This document shows, one piece after another, positions 1 to 9,919 of a DNA stretch of 64,000 nt. How positions within the stretch are numbered: position 1 is the first letter of the stretch; each line of letters starts with the position of its first letter. Under the pieces are notes generated by a model that saw only the letters and a program-made list of their open reading frames with translations, ran no database searches and was not told the origin of the DNA. Both the position numbers and the translations under genes were made by a program. This stretch comes from Oscillospiraceae bacterium (GTDB lineage: Bacteria; Bacillota; Clostridia; Oscillospirales; Acutalibacteraceae). The DNA lies in the NCBI GenBank assembly GCA_015066225.1, contig SVOT01000006.1:35287-99286 (forward strand), given 5' to 3'.

Positions 1-1029
1 GAATATCTCGCCGACAGCCTTTGCAAGCTCGGCTTTTTCATCCTCAGCACCAGAGTCATCTGTAACAATATCTTCCCTTATTTTTGAAAGGTCGATATCA
101 TCTTCCTCATAATCCTCGGGCAAGTCATCGAACAAGCCCTCAGCGAAAGCCATGGGGTTAAAGGGCTGTAAATCATCAATACCCTCGCCGACGCCGATAA
201 ATTTAACAGGAACCTTGAGGTCATTTTTGATTGAAAGAACAACGCCGCCGCGTGCAGTACCGTCAAGCTTTGTCAGAATAATGCCTGTAATCTCGGCAAT
301 TTTTGCAAATTCTCTTGCCTGATTGACTGCATTCTGACCTGTTGTTGCATCAAGAACAAGAAGCACCTCACGGTCTGAATAAGGCAATTCTCTGTCAATA
401 ACACGGTAGATCTTGCCAAGCTCCTCCATAAGATTTTTCTTATTATGAAGTCTGCCCGCAGTGTCACAAATAATTATTTCTGTGCCTCTTGCTTTTGCGG
501 CAGAAATAGTGTCGAAAATAACAGCAGCGGGGTCTGCACCCTCTTTGTGCTTTATAATATCAACGCCTGCACGCTGTGCCCATACGTCAAGCTGGTCAAT
601 AGCCGCCGCACGGAACGTATCTGCCGCCGCAAGAATTACGCTCTTACCCTCCGCCTTGTACCTTGCGGCAAGCTTACCGATTGTTGTTGTTTTACCAACG
701 CCGTTAACACCGATAACAAGAATAACCGACGGAATTGTGATAAGGCCCATATCCTCGCCGCCCTCAAGCATTTCGGCAACAATCTCTTTGATTTCCGCTT
801 TGACATCTGCAGGATTCTTTATGCCTTTTTTTCTTACAACGTCGTTGAGGCGCAACGTGATTTCCGAAGCGGTTGTGACACCGACATCGCCCATAACAAG
901 TGCTTCCTCAAGCTCATCGAAAAGCTCTTCATCAATAGAAGTGTAGCTGTCAAGAACGTTATCAATAGCACCCGAAACGTTGTTTCTTGTTTTTCTTAAA
1001 CCAAAGTTTATTTTCTTAAAAATACCCAT
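1..1029 (-). CDS. ftsY: Signal recognition particle receptor FtsY (3' end outside window)
   Basis: SRP receptor GTPase that docks Ffh-ribosome complexes at the membrane for co-translational insertion. The visible 343 codons start at an ATG (1029) and show the N domain (about residues 1-95), G1 motif GVNGVGKT at 107-114, DTAGR at 189-193, TKLD at 253-256 and the family's closing DDLQPF at 285-290. There is no N-terminal acidic A domain; the protein begins almost directly with the N domain. Instead an acidic tail (from about residue 301, rich in D and E) runs past the usual end of the NG domain and beyond the window edge without a stop. It follows smc in the same direction. Identity is certain; total length is unknown. 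Confidence 0.97.
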   Translation of the reverse strand, partial: MGIFKKINFGLRKTRNNVSGAIDNVLDSYTSIDEELFDELEEALVMGDVGVTTASEITLRLNDVVRKKGIKNPADVKAEIKEIVAEMLEGGEDMGLITIPSVILVIGVNGVGKTTTIGKLAARYKAEGKSVILAAADTFRAAAIDQLDVWAQRAGVDIIKHKEGADPAAVIFDTISAAKARGTEIIICDTAGRLHNKKNLMEELGKIYRVIDRELPYSDREVLLVLDATTGQNAVNQAREFAKIAEITGIILTKLDGTARGGVVLSIKNDLKVPVKFIGVGEGIDDLQPFNPMAFAEGLFDDLPEDYEEDDIDLSKIREDIVTDDSGAEDEKAELAKAVGEIF

Positions 1030-1088
1030 TAGAAAAACTCCATTTGAATTAATCTTAAAATTATTTTACGGTAAAACTAACCTAATCT

Positions 1089-1174
1089 GAGATTGTGCGA
1101 AGAACGCCGTTTTAGTGAAGGAAGCTGTACAAAGGTACTGCGACTGAGCTAAAACAAGTTATTCGTGCAATCTC
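1089..1174. repeat. Structured 86-bp element between smc and ftsY
   Basis: The segment is bounded by a 13-bp inverted repeat (GAGATTGTGCGAA at 1089-1101 against TTCGTGCAATCTC at 1162-1174, two adjacent mismatches). Inside are GTTTTAG/CTAAAAC and a GTAC-N4-GTAC hairpin. One outer arm overlaps the smc stop codon. On the minus strand the core GTACCTTTGTAC is the same as in the repeat copy at 63761-63774. It could be a processing or termination structure in the smc-ftsY transcript or a degenerate mobile repeat; no long T-tract follows it. Confidence 0.55.
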
Positions 1175-4100
1175 ACGTTAAATCAAATTTATTTGCCATT
1201 TCTGCTGTCTTTAACTCCAACAGCTTGGATACACCCTTCTCCTGCATTGTGACACCGTAAAGCATATCTGCTTCTTCCATTGTACCGCGGCGGTGAGTAA
1301 TGAGAATGAACTGTGTATTCTGAGTCATTCTACGCACGTATGAAGCGTATCTTGCAACGTTAACGTCGTCAAGGGCTGCCTCAACCTCGTCAAAAATACA
1401 GAAGGGACAAGGGTTGATTTTGAGAATCGAGAACAACAGCGCAATGGCAGAAAGTCCTTTTTCACCACCGGAAAGAAGTGAAATATTCTGAACGTTTTTG
1501 CCGGGCGGCTGAACCTTGATGTCAATATCGCATTCAAGAACGTCGTTTTCATCGGTTAGAACAAGCGATGCCTTACCGCCACCGAAAAGCTCAGCAAAGG
1601 TCTGACCGAAGCTGAAGTTGATTTTATCGAATTGCTCCTTGAACTGAATACCCATTTTACCTGTGAGCTCGTTGATGAGCTTTGTGAGCTCGGCTTTTGA
1701 TTTTTCAACGTCGCTTACCTGTGAATGCATAAAGCTGTAACGCTCCGAAACCTCTTTATACTCTTCAATGGCACTGACGTTAACGTTACCCAAGCCCCTA
1801 ATTTTGCTCTTGAGCTCATTAAGGCGTTTCTTTGCCTCGGGAATATTTTCGATAACTATATCAAGCTCCTCAGCCTCTCTGCGGGTGAGCTCGTATTCGT
1901 CAAAGAGCTTTGTTGAAATATCCTCAAACTCTTTTTCCATTGTTTCCTTGCGCTCGCTGAGTCTTGCCTTTTCGGTACCGAGTTTTTCTCTGTCCTCGGT
2001 TTTTTCTCTCTCAAGAAGTCTGAGCTTTGAGCTTTCCTGCTCATATTGTTCACGCTTGCTGATTTCAACGCCTACCTGCTCCTTGGAACCTGTGCTGCGT
2101 GTTCTTAACCCCTCGGCTTCGCCGTTGAGAACAGCTATTCGTTCACGGATATCTTCATTTTTCTTTTTGAGCTCTTCAATCTCTTCATCAAGCTGTGTGA
2201 GCTTATCCTTGTGGCTTGTGCTTCTGCCCACAAGACGCCTGATTTCATCCTCTTTGGCTTCAATCTCTTTCTGTGCTGTTGCAACGGCAAGGTTTATTTC
2301 TGCTGCATCAGCAGTCAGCTTTTCACGTTTTTCACGAAGGCTTTCTCTGTCCCCTGTGAGGGCAGAAAGCTCATTTTCAACACTTTCAAGTGATTTCTGC
2401 AATTCTTCAAGCTTATTCTGTGAATCGGCGGCACCCTCTTTAATGCTGACGATTCTCTCCTGAAGTTTTGATTTCTCATCATCATCCTGCTTCTGAATAA
2501 ACAAGGTGTTGTCGTAGTTGCCTTTTCTGAGGGCAAGCACGCCTTCAACCCTTATTTTATCTTCACCCAATGATGCGATTTCTGCTCTGCATCCGTCAAG
2601 CTCTGCGGTAGCTGCCGCACAGCTTTCCTGCTGAAGCTCGAGGTCTTTTGTGAAAAGGGCAAGCTTTTCTTCAAGCGCTGCGCACTCTTCTTTTAATTTT
2701 TCAAGCTCGTTACCACGGCTGAGAATACCGGCATTCTGAAGCTTTGCACCACCGGTCATAGAGCCGCCTGCATTGACAACCTGACCATCGAGAGTAACAA
2801 TTTTGAACTTGTAGTTATATTTTTTTGCTATTGTAATGGCAGAATCCAGATCCTCACAAACAACTGTGCGACCAAGAAGAGATTTGATAATTTCATCGTA
2901 TTTTTTATCATACTCAACAAGATTGCTTGCAAGATTGATATATCCATAGCAATCATCAAGGCCCTTCTCGTCAAGAACCCTACCCTTTATCGCTGTGAGC
3001 GGAAGGAACGTTGCCCTGCCTGCTTTGCTTTCTTTAAGGAAACCAATTGCTTTTTTAGCATCGTTTTCGGTGTCGGTAACGATATTCTGAATCTGTGCCC
3101 CCAAAGCGGTTTCAATGGCGAGAGAATATTTATCCTTTGCCGAAATAATCTGTGACACGGGAGCGTGAACACCTCTGAGAACTCCACGGTGAACCTCTCT
3201 CATAACAGCTTTTACGCTACCCTGGTAGCCTTCCATATTCTTCTCCAAATCGCTGAGCATAGCAATTCTGGATTTTTTGATATGTATTTCGTTTTTCAGC
3301 TCTGTTTCCTGCTCTTTTAATTTTTCGAGCTTTTCAAGACGTTTTTTCGCAAGAAGCTCTATTCCGGAAAGAGCATTATTAAGTTCGGTTCCTCTTTCTG
3401 AGATTTTCTCCAGCTCTTCTTCTGTTTCCTTACACTGTAAAAGAAGCGTTTCAAGAACAGGCTTTCTGCTGTCACTTGAAGCATCTATTGCAGAAATTCT
3501 GTTATTGATTTCTTCAATGGATGAATCAGCGGTTGAAACAACAACTCTGCAATCGGCAATTTCAAAAGAAAGCTTTGAAACCGTAGTGCTGAGCTCTGCA
3601 CTACGCTGAGCGGTTTTGCTGTTTTCGTCACTGAGAACCTCCAGCTCGCCGGAGAATGCCTCCAGCTCTGCTTTTTTGGAAGCAATAATCTCATTGAGCT
3701 TATCAATCGCATTTTTTGCTTCGCTGATTTGCTCGGAAATCTCTGAATCCGTATCGTTCTCTTCTGTTTTTTCTCTTTCGATACGCTCAATTGTTTCGTT
3801 ATTGTGCTTTATGTTATTTTCTTCAACAGCTATCTGACTCTCCAGCAATGCCGCCTGCTCTTCAAGAAGGTTTGCTGCACGACGCATTTCGTCAACAGAA
3901 ACTGTTATTCTTCTTATTTCTTCACTTGATTTTTCTATTTTTTCTGCAATTTCATTTAAGGTGTTGCAGGTTTCATCATACTGAGAATTAACAACGGTAA
4001 TCTTTTTCTCCTGCTCACGCAAATCGTCCTTGAGCTTTTTGATTGTGTAAAGCCAGATACCGATTTCAAGGTCTTTTTTCTCCCCGGCATATTCAAGAAA

Positions 4101-4742
4101 TTTCTGTGCCTTTTCGCTCTGGGTTTTGAGGGGCCCCACACGTGACTCAAGCTCAGTTAAAATGTCACGAAGGCGAAGAAGGTTTTCCTCTGCCTGGTTA
4201 AGTCTTCGCATAGCATCAGCACGGCGATATCTGTAATGCGAAATACCCGCCGCTTCTTCAAGCATATCACGTCTGTCCTCGGATTTACCGGATATAAGTG
4301 TTTCAACCTTACCCTGGCTAATCATTGAATAACCGTCTCTGCCAAGACCTGTATCCATAAACAGCTCGTGGATATCCCTGAGCCTTGCCTGTTCACCGTT
4401 TATTTTATACTCGCTTTCGCCCGAACGATAATAACGCCTTGTTACGGTCACCAGTTTTTCGGGATTATTCAGCGCCATGTCGGAATTATCCAGCTTCAAT
4501 GTAACTTCCGCAAAGCCAACGGCACGCCTTGAATCAGTACCGCTGAAAATAACATCCTCCATTTTTGAGCCGCGCAGGTTTTTGGTTGATTGCTCACCAA
4601 GAACCCACCGCATAGCATCAGAAAGGTTGCTTTTGCCGCTTCCGTTAGGGCCGACAACAGCGGTTATGCCTTTGCCGAACTCAAGAACAGTCTTGTCCGG
4701 AAAGGATTTGAAGCCTTGCATTTCAATCGCTTTAAGATACAT
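1173..4742 (-). CDS. smc: Chromosome segregation ATPase SMC
   Basis: SMC forms the condensin-like complex with ScpA/ScpB that compacts and separates origins. The 1189-residue length is typical. Visible are the Walker A motif GPNGSGKS at residues 31-38, a long coiled coil, a hinge at roughly 510-680, the ABC signature LLSGGEKGLS at 1089-1098 and Walker B around PCPFCIFDEVE at 1111-1121. The ATG is preceded by AGGTGA. The gene lies 9 bp after the radical SAM gene and upstream of ftsY, the rnc-smc-ftsY order common in Firmicutes. Nothing unusual in the protein itself. Confidence 0.98.
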   Translation of the reverse strand: MYLKAIEMQGFKSFPDKTVLEFGKGITAVVGPNGSGKSNLSDAMRWVLGEQSTKNLRGSKMEDVIFSGTDSRRAVGFAEVTLKLDNSDMALNNPEKLVTVTRRYYRSGESEYKINGEQARLRDIHELFMDTGLGRDGYSMISQGKVETLISGKSEDRRDMLEEAAGISHYRYRRADAMRRLNQAEENLLRLRDILTELESRVGPLKTQSEKAQKFLEYAGEKKDLEIGIWLYTIKKLKDDLREQEKKITVVNSQYDETCNTLNEIAEKIEKSSEEIRRITVSVDEMRRAANLLEEQAALLESQIAVEENNIKHNNETIERIEREKTEENDTDSEISEQISEAKNAIDKLNEIIASKKAELEAFSGELEVLSDENSKTAQRSAELSTTVSKLSFEIADCRVVVSTADSSIEEINNRISAIDASSDSRKPVLETLLLQCKETEEELEKISERGTELNNALSGIELLAKKRLEKLEKLKEQETELKNEIHIKKSRIAMLSDLEKNMEGYQGSVKAVMREVHRGVLRGVHAPVSQIISAKDKYSLAIETALGAQIQNIVTDTENDAKKAIGFLKESKAGRATFLPLTAIKGRVLDEKGLDDCYGYINLASNLVEYDKKYDEIIKSLLGRTVVCEDLDSAITIAKKYNYKFKIVTLDGQVVNAGGSMTGGAKLQNAGILSRGNELEKLKEECAALEEKLALFTKDLELQQESCAAATAELDGCRAEIASLGEDKIRVEGVLALRKGNYDNTLFIQKQDDDEKSKLQERIVSIKEGAADSQNKLEELQKSLESVENELSALTGDRESLREKREKLTADAAEINLAVATAQKEIEAKEDEIRRLVGRSTSHKDKLTQLDEEIEELKKKNEDIRERIAVLNGEAEGLRTRSTGSKEQVGVEISKREQYEQESSKLRLLEREKTEDREKLGTEKARLSERKETMEKEFEDISTKLFDEYELTRREAEELDIVIENIPEAKKRLNELKSKIRGLGNVNVSAIEEYKEVSERYSFMHSQVSDVEKSKAELTKLINELTGKMGIQFKEQFDKINFSFGQTFAELFGGGKASLVLTDENDVLECDIDIKVQPPGKNVQNISLLSGGEKGLSAIALLFSILKINPCPFCIFDEVEAALDDVNVARYASYVRRMTQNTQFILITHRRGTMEEADMLYGVTMQEKGVSKLLELKTAEMANKFDLT

Positions 4743-4751
4743 TTCTTCACC

Positions 4752-5777
4752 TTAATCTATAATAATTTCGTACTTTTTCAATGTATTCATACCTTTGACG
4801 GCAATATCCCAGCCATCGTGGTAGAGTTTGATTTTGTTCGACGATTTCTGACCCGTCATTTTAGATATTTCTTTGGGGTTAACAAAAACCGTAGCCTTTG
4901 GTTTTGCACTCAAAGAGCAAAGATTCCCATTATTTACGGGGTATTTTTCAGAAAGAAGTTTTTTTGCTTTTCTGAGATATATTGCAGATTCACACAATTC
5001 GCCGAATGCGGGGTGATAGGGCCCCGCCGCATAGCCCTCCTCCACATTACCGCCTGAATGAAGACCAAGCCTTATAACTCTTATGTTTTCTTCATTGAAG
5101 CGTTCAAGAAGCTGTGAGCAAAGCTCAACCGCCTCCTCTGTGCTCTGCGGTGAATATCCACCATTTCTGAGCAGGTTAAAAAGCTCCGTTCCCTCAAGAA
5201 CGATTGTGGGATATATGCGAACTGTATCGGGTCTTAATTTTATAATTTCCTCACAGGTTTTCATAGCTTTTTCAGGGGTATCCGTATAAAGCCCCGTCAT
5301 CATCTGAAGCCCCAATGAAAAGCCCTGCTTTTTTATAAGAACGGAGGCATCCTGTATATGCCTTTTGGTGTGCCCGCGGTGGTTTGCAAGAAGAACGCCG
5401 TCATCCATACTCTGGGCGCCAAGCTCAATAGCAGTAACACCGTAGGCTTTAAGTATATCTAAAACCTCACTGTCAATGGCATCGGGTCTTGTAGAAATAC
5501 GGATACCCGAAAAGAAGCCCCTGTCAACAAAAGGCTTTGCCGCTTCTAAGAGAGAAACCATATAGCATCTTTCAATGGCTGTGAAGCTGCCGCCGAAAAA
5601 TGCAATCTCTGTCTGAGCGGGGTCGTTACCGTGCCCGACAGCATCGCTGAGAACACACTTTACTTTTTCGGGAGTCAAGATTTCTGAAGAACCCGAAATT
5701 GTTTTCTGGTTACAGAAAGAGCATTGGTGGGGACACCCCGCGTGAGGAACAAATAAAGATATGTTTGAATGGCTCAT
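4752..5777 (-). CDS. Elp3-like radical SAM protein
   Basis: A radical SAM enzyme of the Elp3/HemN-like superfamily. The cluster motif CPHQCSFC (CX3CX2C) lies near residues 15-22, followed by the glycine-rich FFGGSF at about residue 60 and a TIM-barrel body; the last ~80 residues form a separate C-terminal domain. At 341 residues it is the short form found between rnc and smc in many Clostridia, where its substrate is not established; annotation as elongator protein 3 rests on fold only, since no acetyltransferase domain is visible. The start overlaps the rnc stop by 4 bp, so translation is probably coupled. It could act in tRNA modification, but that is inference. Confidence 0.85.
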   Translation of the reverse strand: MSHSNISLFVPHAGCPHQCSFCNQKTISGSSEILTPEKVKCVLSDAVGHGNDPAQTEIAFFGGSFTAIERCYMVSLLEAAKPFVDRGFFSGIRISTRPDAIDSEVLDILKAYGVTAIELGAQSMDDGVLLANHRGHTKRHIQDASVLIKKQGFSLGLQMMTGLYTDTPEKAMKTCEEIIKLRPDTVRIYPTIVLEGTELFNLLRNGGYSPQSTEEAVELCSQLLERFNEENIRVIRLGLHSGGNVEEGYAAGPYHPAFGELCESAIYLRKAKKLLSEKYPVNNGNLCSLSAKPKATVFVNPKEISKMTGQKSSNKIKLYHDGWDIAVKGMNTLKKYEIIID

Positions 5778-6445
5778 TTTATAAGCTTCAAAAGAGCATC
5801 GCCCGCCGCCGATTGCTCAGCCTCTTTTTTTGTTCTGCCGCTACCCTCACCAACAATTTCACCGTTAAGTTTTACAACAAAATTGAAAACCTTGTCGTGG
5901 TCGGGCCCGGTTTCGCCGACTTCTTCATAAAGAAGAACATTGCCCTTTTGCTTTTGTATCTCTTCCTGCAACAGGGATTTATTATCCTTGAAGTTCACTT
6001 CACGCTTAACTGCATCCTTTATAAAGCCGAGGATGTAGGGTTTTACAACATCCATTCCTCCGTCAAGATACATCGCCGCAATAACCGCTTCAAATGCATC
6101 TGATACGATGGAGGGTCTGTTTCTGCCACCTGTGTGCTCCTCGCCCCTGCCCATAAGAATATGTTCACCGAGAGAAATTTTCTCTGCAAATTTAAAAAGA
6201 GATTTTTCGCATACAACAGCGGCTCTGAGATTTGTAAGCTTACCCTCAGGCTGAGTTTTGAATTCGTTGAAAAGATATTCAGCGGTAACAAACCCAAGAA
6301 CAGAGTCACCCAAAAACTCAAGACGTTCATTATCCTCGGGCAATCTGTTTTCGTTTGCGTATGAAGAATGTGTAAGAGCCTTTTCGAGAAGCTTTTTATC
6401 TTTAAAGCTGTACCCGATTTTCTCTTCAAAAATTTCTAAATCCAT
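5774..6445 (-). CDS. rnc: Ribonuclease III
   Basis: Double-strand-specific endoribonuclease that processes rRNA precursors and other structured RNAs. The signature NERLEFLGDSVLG is at about residues 39-51, and a double-stranded RNA-binding domain fills the last ~70 residues, ending GDALLKLIK. Length 223 is normal. A GGAGG site precedes the ATG at 6445. It sits between trmFO and the radical SAM gene, all on the same strand, with smc downstream, a conserved Firmicutes arrangement. Confidence 0.97.
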   Translation of the reverse strand: MDLEIFEEKIGYSFKDKKLLEKALTHSSYANENRLPEDNERLEFLGDSVLGFVTAEYLFNEFKTQPEGKLTNLRAAVVCEKSLFKFAEKISLGEHILMGRGEEHTGGRNRPSIVSDAFEAVIAAMYLDGGMDVVKPYILGFIKDAVKREVNFKDNKSLLQEEIQKQKGNVLLYEEVGETGPDHDKVFNFVVKLNGEIVGEGSGRTKKEAEQSAAGDALLKLIK

Positions 6446-6462
6446 ATAACCTCCGCTAAGAG

Positions 6463-7779
6463 TTAAAATCCAATCATTTTAAAATAAGCGAGACTGCGCT
6501 CCGCCAATTTTTCGTATCTTTCTTTTTTATCTCTGATTTTTTCATCCAACGGATCTATTATGCCGAAAGCCGCGCCCATTGGCTGAAAATTCTTTACAGA
6601 TTCATCGCTGATATATTGCGAAAGTGCACCCATCATTGTTATTTTCGGTAAGAGTATGGGCTCTTCACCAAAAAGTCTTCTTGCGGCATTGTAGCCCGCC
6701 AATATTCCTGACGAAGCCGATTCCATATAACCTTCAACGCCGGTTATCTGCCCCGCAAAATAAATATGCGGGTCTTTTTTCATACCGAAATCGTATGACA
6801 GCAAGCCCGGAGAATGTAAAAACGTGTTGCGGTGCATAACACCGTATCTTACAAATTCCGCATTTTTCAAAGCGGGGAACATAGAAAAAACACGTTTTTG
6901 TTCACCGAATTTGAGATTTGTCTGAAAACCCACAAGGTTATACATTGTTCCGTCTTTATTTTCTTTTCGAAGCTGAAGATTTGCCCATGGTCTGTGACCT
7001 GTTTTGGGGTTAGTGAGCCCCACGGGCTTGAGAGGACCGAAACGCATGGCATCCTTGCCGCGTGAAGCAAGCGCCTCAATTGGCATACAGCCCTCATAAA
7101 CGTCTTTTCTTTTATCAAAAGAATGAAGCTCTGCACCCTCGGCATTTATAAGTGCCTCGTAAAACTCCTCATACTGAGCTTTATCAAGGGGGCAGTTGAT
7201 GTAATCGTCCTCACCGCCCCTGTCGTATCTAGACTGAGTAAAGGCATTTCCCATATCAATGCTTTCAGCACTGACAATGGGTGCAGCCGCATCGTAAAAC
7301 GAAAGAAAATCAGACCCGCAAAGCTCGCCCACCGTTTTTGCCAGACCATCTGACATCAAGGGACCTGCCGCGATTATTACAACGTCAGCATCGGGTATTT
7401 CCGTTATTTCTTCTCGCACAAGAGTTATATTCTCATCATCCTCAACAGCTTTCGTTATGAGTGACGAGAACACGTCTCTGTCAACCGCAAGGGCACCACC
7501 CGCAGGAACCTGTGCAATATCCGCCGCTTTAAGGCAAACAGAGTCAAAAAGCCGCATTTCTGCTTTTAAAAGACCCGCCGCAGAGCCAAGTCTTGCGGCT
7601 TTCAGCGAATTGGAGCAAACAAGCTCAGCTAACCCGTTATTTTTATGGGCGGGAGAAAATTTTACAGGCTTCATTTCATAAAGGGTAACCTTTATGCCTT
7701 TTTTTGAAAGCTGTTTAGCCGCCTCCACACCTGCAAGCCCGCCACCGATAACAACCGCTTTTTTATCAGTCATTTTCAT
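6463..7779 (-). CDS. trmFO: Methylenetetrahydrofolate-tRNA-(uracil-5-)-methyltransferase
   Basis: Folate- and FAD-dependent enzyme that makes 5-methyluridine at position 54 of tRNA. The dinucleotide-binding motif VIGGGLAGVEAA is at residues 10-21, and HRPWANLQLR and a GVEGYMES-type motif follow; 438 residues is standard. The start region overlaps the end of topA by 14 bp; two in-frame ATGs (7779 and 7773) are possible. The topA-trmFO pairing is frequent in Firmicutes and supports co-expression. Use of TrmFO rather than the SAM-dependent TrmA fits the Gram-positive assignment. Confidence 0.96.
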   Translation of the reverse strand: MKMTDKKAVVIGGGLAGVEAAKQLSKKGIKVTLYEMKPVKFSPAHKNNGLAELVCSNSLKAARLGSAAGLLKAEMRLFDSVCLKAADIAQVPAGGALAVDRDVFSSLITKAVEDDENITLVREEITEIPDADVVIIAAGPLMSDGLAKTVGELCGSDFLSFYDAAAPIVSAESIDMGNAFTQSRYDRGGEDDYINCPLDKAQYEEFYEALINAEGAELHSFDKRKDVYEGCMPIEALASRGKDAMRFGPLKPVGLTNPKTGHRPWANLQLRKENKDGTMYNLVGFQTNLKFGEQKRVFSMFPALKNAEFVRYGVMHRNTFLHSPGLLSYDFGMKKDPHIYFAGQITGVEGYMESASSGILAGYNAARRLFGEEPILLPKITMMGALSQYISDESVKNFQPMGAAFGIIDPLDEKIRDKKERYEKLAERSLAYFKMIGF

Positions 7780-9886
7780 TTTCCTGTGTTTTCTTGGCGT
7801 TTTTTCTTGCGGCCTTGTAGCTGTAACCGCAAGCCTCGTTACAGCAGGTAATCATACCGCCCTTGCCCTTAAAGAGGGCTTTGCCACACTTGGGGCAATC
7901 CTCGCCAATGGGTTTATCCCAAGTCATAAAGTTACATTCGGGATAATTACTGCAACCGTAGAACTGATAGCCGCGTTTGGATTTTTTGCCGATAACATCA
8001 CCGCCGCAAAGGGGACATTTTGCATTTGTTTCTTCAACAAGGGGCTTTGTTGTTTTGCACTCGGGGTAGCCGGGGCAAGCAAGGAACTTGCCGAATCTGC
8101 CGACCTTAACAACCATATTTCTGCCACACTTGTCGCATTTGATATCGGTTATATCCTCCTGAAGCTGAATTTTCTGACCCTGCATATCTGATTTTGCTTT
8201 CAAAAGAGCATTTTCAAGGTCATCATAATACTCACGAAGCATTTCGATATAGTTACACTTACCCTCATCAATTTCATCAAGCTTTGTTTCCATTGATGCA
8301 GTGAATTTAGTGTTGACTATTTTCTGGAATTTTTCTTTAAGTAGATTTGTCGTTGCAACGCCAAGCTCTGTTGCTTTAAGAAGCTTTCCTTCACGTGCAA
8401 CGTACTCTCTCTTGATTATTGTGCCGACGATTGAAGCATAGGTGCTGGGACGACCAACGCCTGTTTCTTCAAGTGTTTTGATAAGAGATGCCTCTGTGTA
8501 ATGTGCGGGGGGCTGGGTGAAATGCTGATTGCCCTTTAGCTCTTTAACCTTGAGAGCATCGTCCTTTTTAATTTCGGGGATTGTGCTTTCAGCCTCTTCA
8601 TCATCCTGAGAAACCTCATAAAGCGCGGTAAAGCCGTCAAACTTAACTGAATAGCCACTTGCCGTAAACAGGCAATAACCATCTACACCCTGTTTTTCTG
8701 CTTTGATTTCAACCTTAACGGTATCCTGCAGGCAAGCAGCCATAAGGCTTGCAACGTATCTGCACCAGATAAGGTTATAGAGCTTATACTGGTCGTTTGT
8801 GAGGCTCTGCTTAGCGATTTTGGGGGTGATGGCAACGTTTGTGGGTCTTATAGCCTCGTGACCATCCTGTGCACCGGCACGTGTTTTGAAATATCTGGGT
8901 TTATCGGGAAGATATTTATCACCATAGGTATCGGAAATGAATGCATTTGCAGCAGCTCTTGCCTCTTCAGAAATACGGAGCGAGTCAGTTCTCATATATG
9001 TGATAAGACCTGTCATACCGCTGCCTACAAGCTCAATACCTTCGTAAAGCTCCTGTGCAATTTTCATTGTCTTCTGAGCCTGGAAATTAAGCTTTCTTGA
9101 TGCCTCCTGCTGCATTGAGGAAGTGATAAACGGGGGCATAGGCTGCTTCTTTCTTGTGCCTTTTTTAACTGAATCCACAGTAAAATCGGCATCCTCAACT
9201 CTCGCAAGATACATATCAGCCTGCTCTTTGTTTTCAATTTTAACCTTGCCGTTTTCGTCGGCAGTCAAAGATGCATTGAAGGTTTTTCTGTTGGTGAGGA
9301 ATTTAGCGTCGATTGACCAATACTCCTCGGGAACAAATTTTGCAATTTCTTCTTCACGGTCAACAATAAGGCGAACAGCAACGCTCTGCACTCTGCCGGC
9401 AGAAAGTCCGCGTCTTATTTTCTGTGAAATAAACGGGCTGATTCTGTAACCAACAAGTCTGTCAAGAATACGGCGAGCCTGCTGAGCATCAACAAGACCC
9501 ATATCAACAACCTCGGGGTTATTTATGCCCCTTTTAACGCTTGTTTCGTTAATTTCGTTGAACTTAACTCTGTTTTTGCTGTTAAGGTCAAGCTCAAGAA
9601 CAGTTGCAAGATGCCATGAAATTGCTTCACCCTCACGGTCCGGGTCAGTTGCGAGAAAAACCTGTTCACTTTTGCTGACACGTTCCTTTAAGTCCTTTAC
9701 CAATTTTTCTTTGCCTTTTATTATTGCATATTTGGGTGAAAAATCATTTTTTACATCAACACTGAGCTTTGCCGCAGGCAAATCTCTGATGTGACCCATT
9801 GAAGCCACAACATCGAAATCATTACCAAGATATTTTTTTATGGTTTTTGCCTTGGCGGGCGACTCAACAATAACAAGTTTTGACAT
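7766..9886 (-). CDS. topA: DNA topoisomerase I
   Basis: Type IA topoisomerase that relaxes negative supercoils. The Toprim domain begins LVIVESPAKAKTI, the catalytic tyrosine lies in YMRTDS, and three C-terminal zinc ribbons are visible (starting CDKCGR, CPLCGG and CPKCGK). I chose the ATG at 9886 because AAAGGA lies 8 bases before it; the upstream in-frame ATG at 9895 abuts that site and would add three residues. Length is about 706 residues. It follows dprA and overlaps trmFO. Confidence 0.97.
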   Translation of the reverse strand: MSKLVIVESPAKAKTIKKYLGNDFDVVASMGHIRDLPAAKLSVDVKNDFSPKYAIIKGKEKLVKDLKERVSKSEQVFLATDPDREGEAISWHLATVLELDLNSKNRVKFNEINETSVKRGINNPEVVDMGLVDAQQARRILDRLVGYRISPFISQKIRRGLSAGRVQSVAVRLIVDREEEIAKFVPEEYWSIDAKFLTNRKTFNASLTADENGKVKIENKEQADMYLARVEDADFTVDSVKKGTRKKQPMPPFITSSMQQEASRKLNFQAQKTMKIAQELYEGIELVGSGMTGLITYMRTDSLRISEEARAAANAFISDTYGDKYLPDKPRYFKTRAGAQDGHEAIRPTNVAITPKIAKQSLTNDQYKLYNLIWCRYVASLMAACLQDTVKVEIKAEKQGVDGYCLFTASGYSVKFDGFTALYEVSQDDEEAESTIPEIKKDDALKVKELKGNQHFTQPPAHYTEASLIKTLEETGVGRPSTYASIVGTIIKREYVAREGKLLKATELGVATTNLLKEKFQKIVNTKFTASMETKLDEIDEGKCNYIEMLREYYDDLENALLKAKSDMQGQKIQLQEDITDIKCDKCGRNMVVKVGRFGKFLACPGYPECKTTKPLVEETNAKCPLCGGDVIGKKSKRGYQFYGCSNYPECNFMTWDKPIGEDCPKCGKALFKGKGGMITCCNEACGYSYKAARKNAKKTQENEND

Positions 9887-9919
9887 TGATTTCATCCTTT
9901 CAATATGGATTTATGTGTT

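Noticed and set aside
445..999. Plus-strand open frames across ftsY
   Set aside because: They lie antisense to a certain gene, lack ribosome binding sites and have low-complexity translations; shadow frames.
1768..2463. Plus-strand 231-codon frame inside smc
   Set aside because: Serine-rich antisense of the SMC coiled coil, a common artefact of glutamate/lysine-rich genes.
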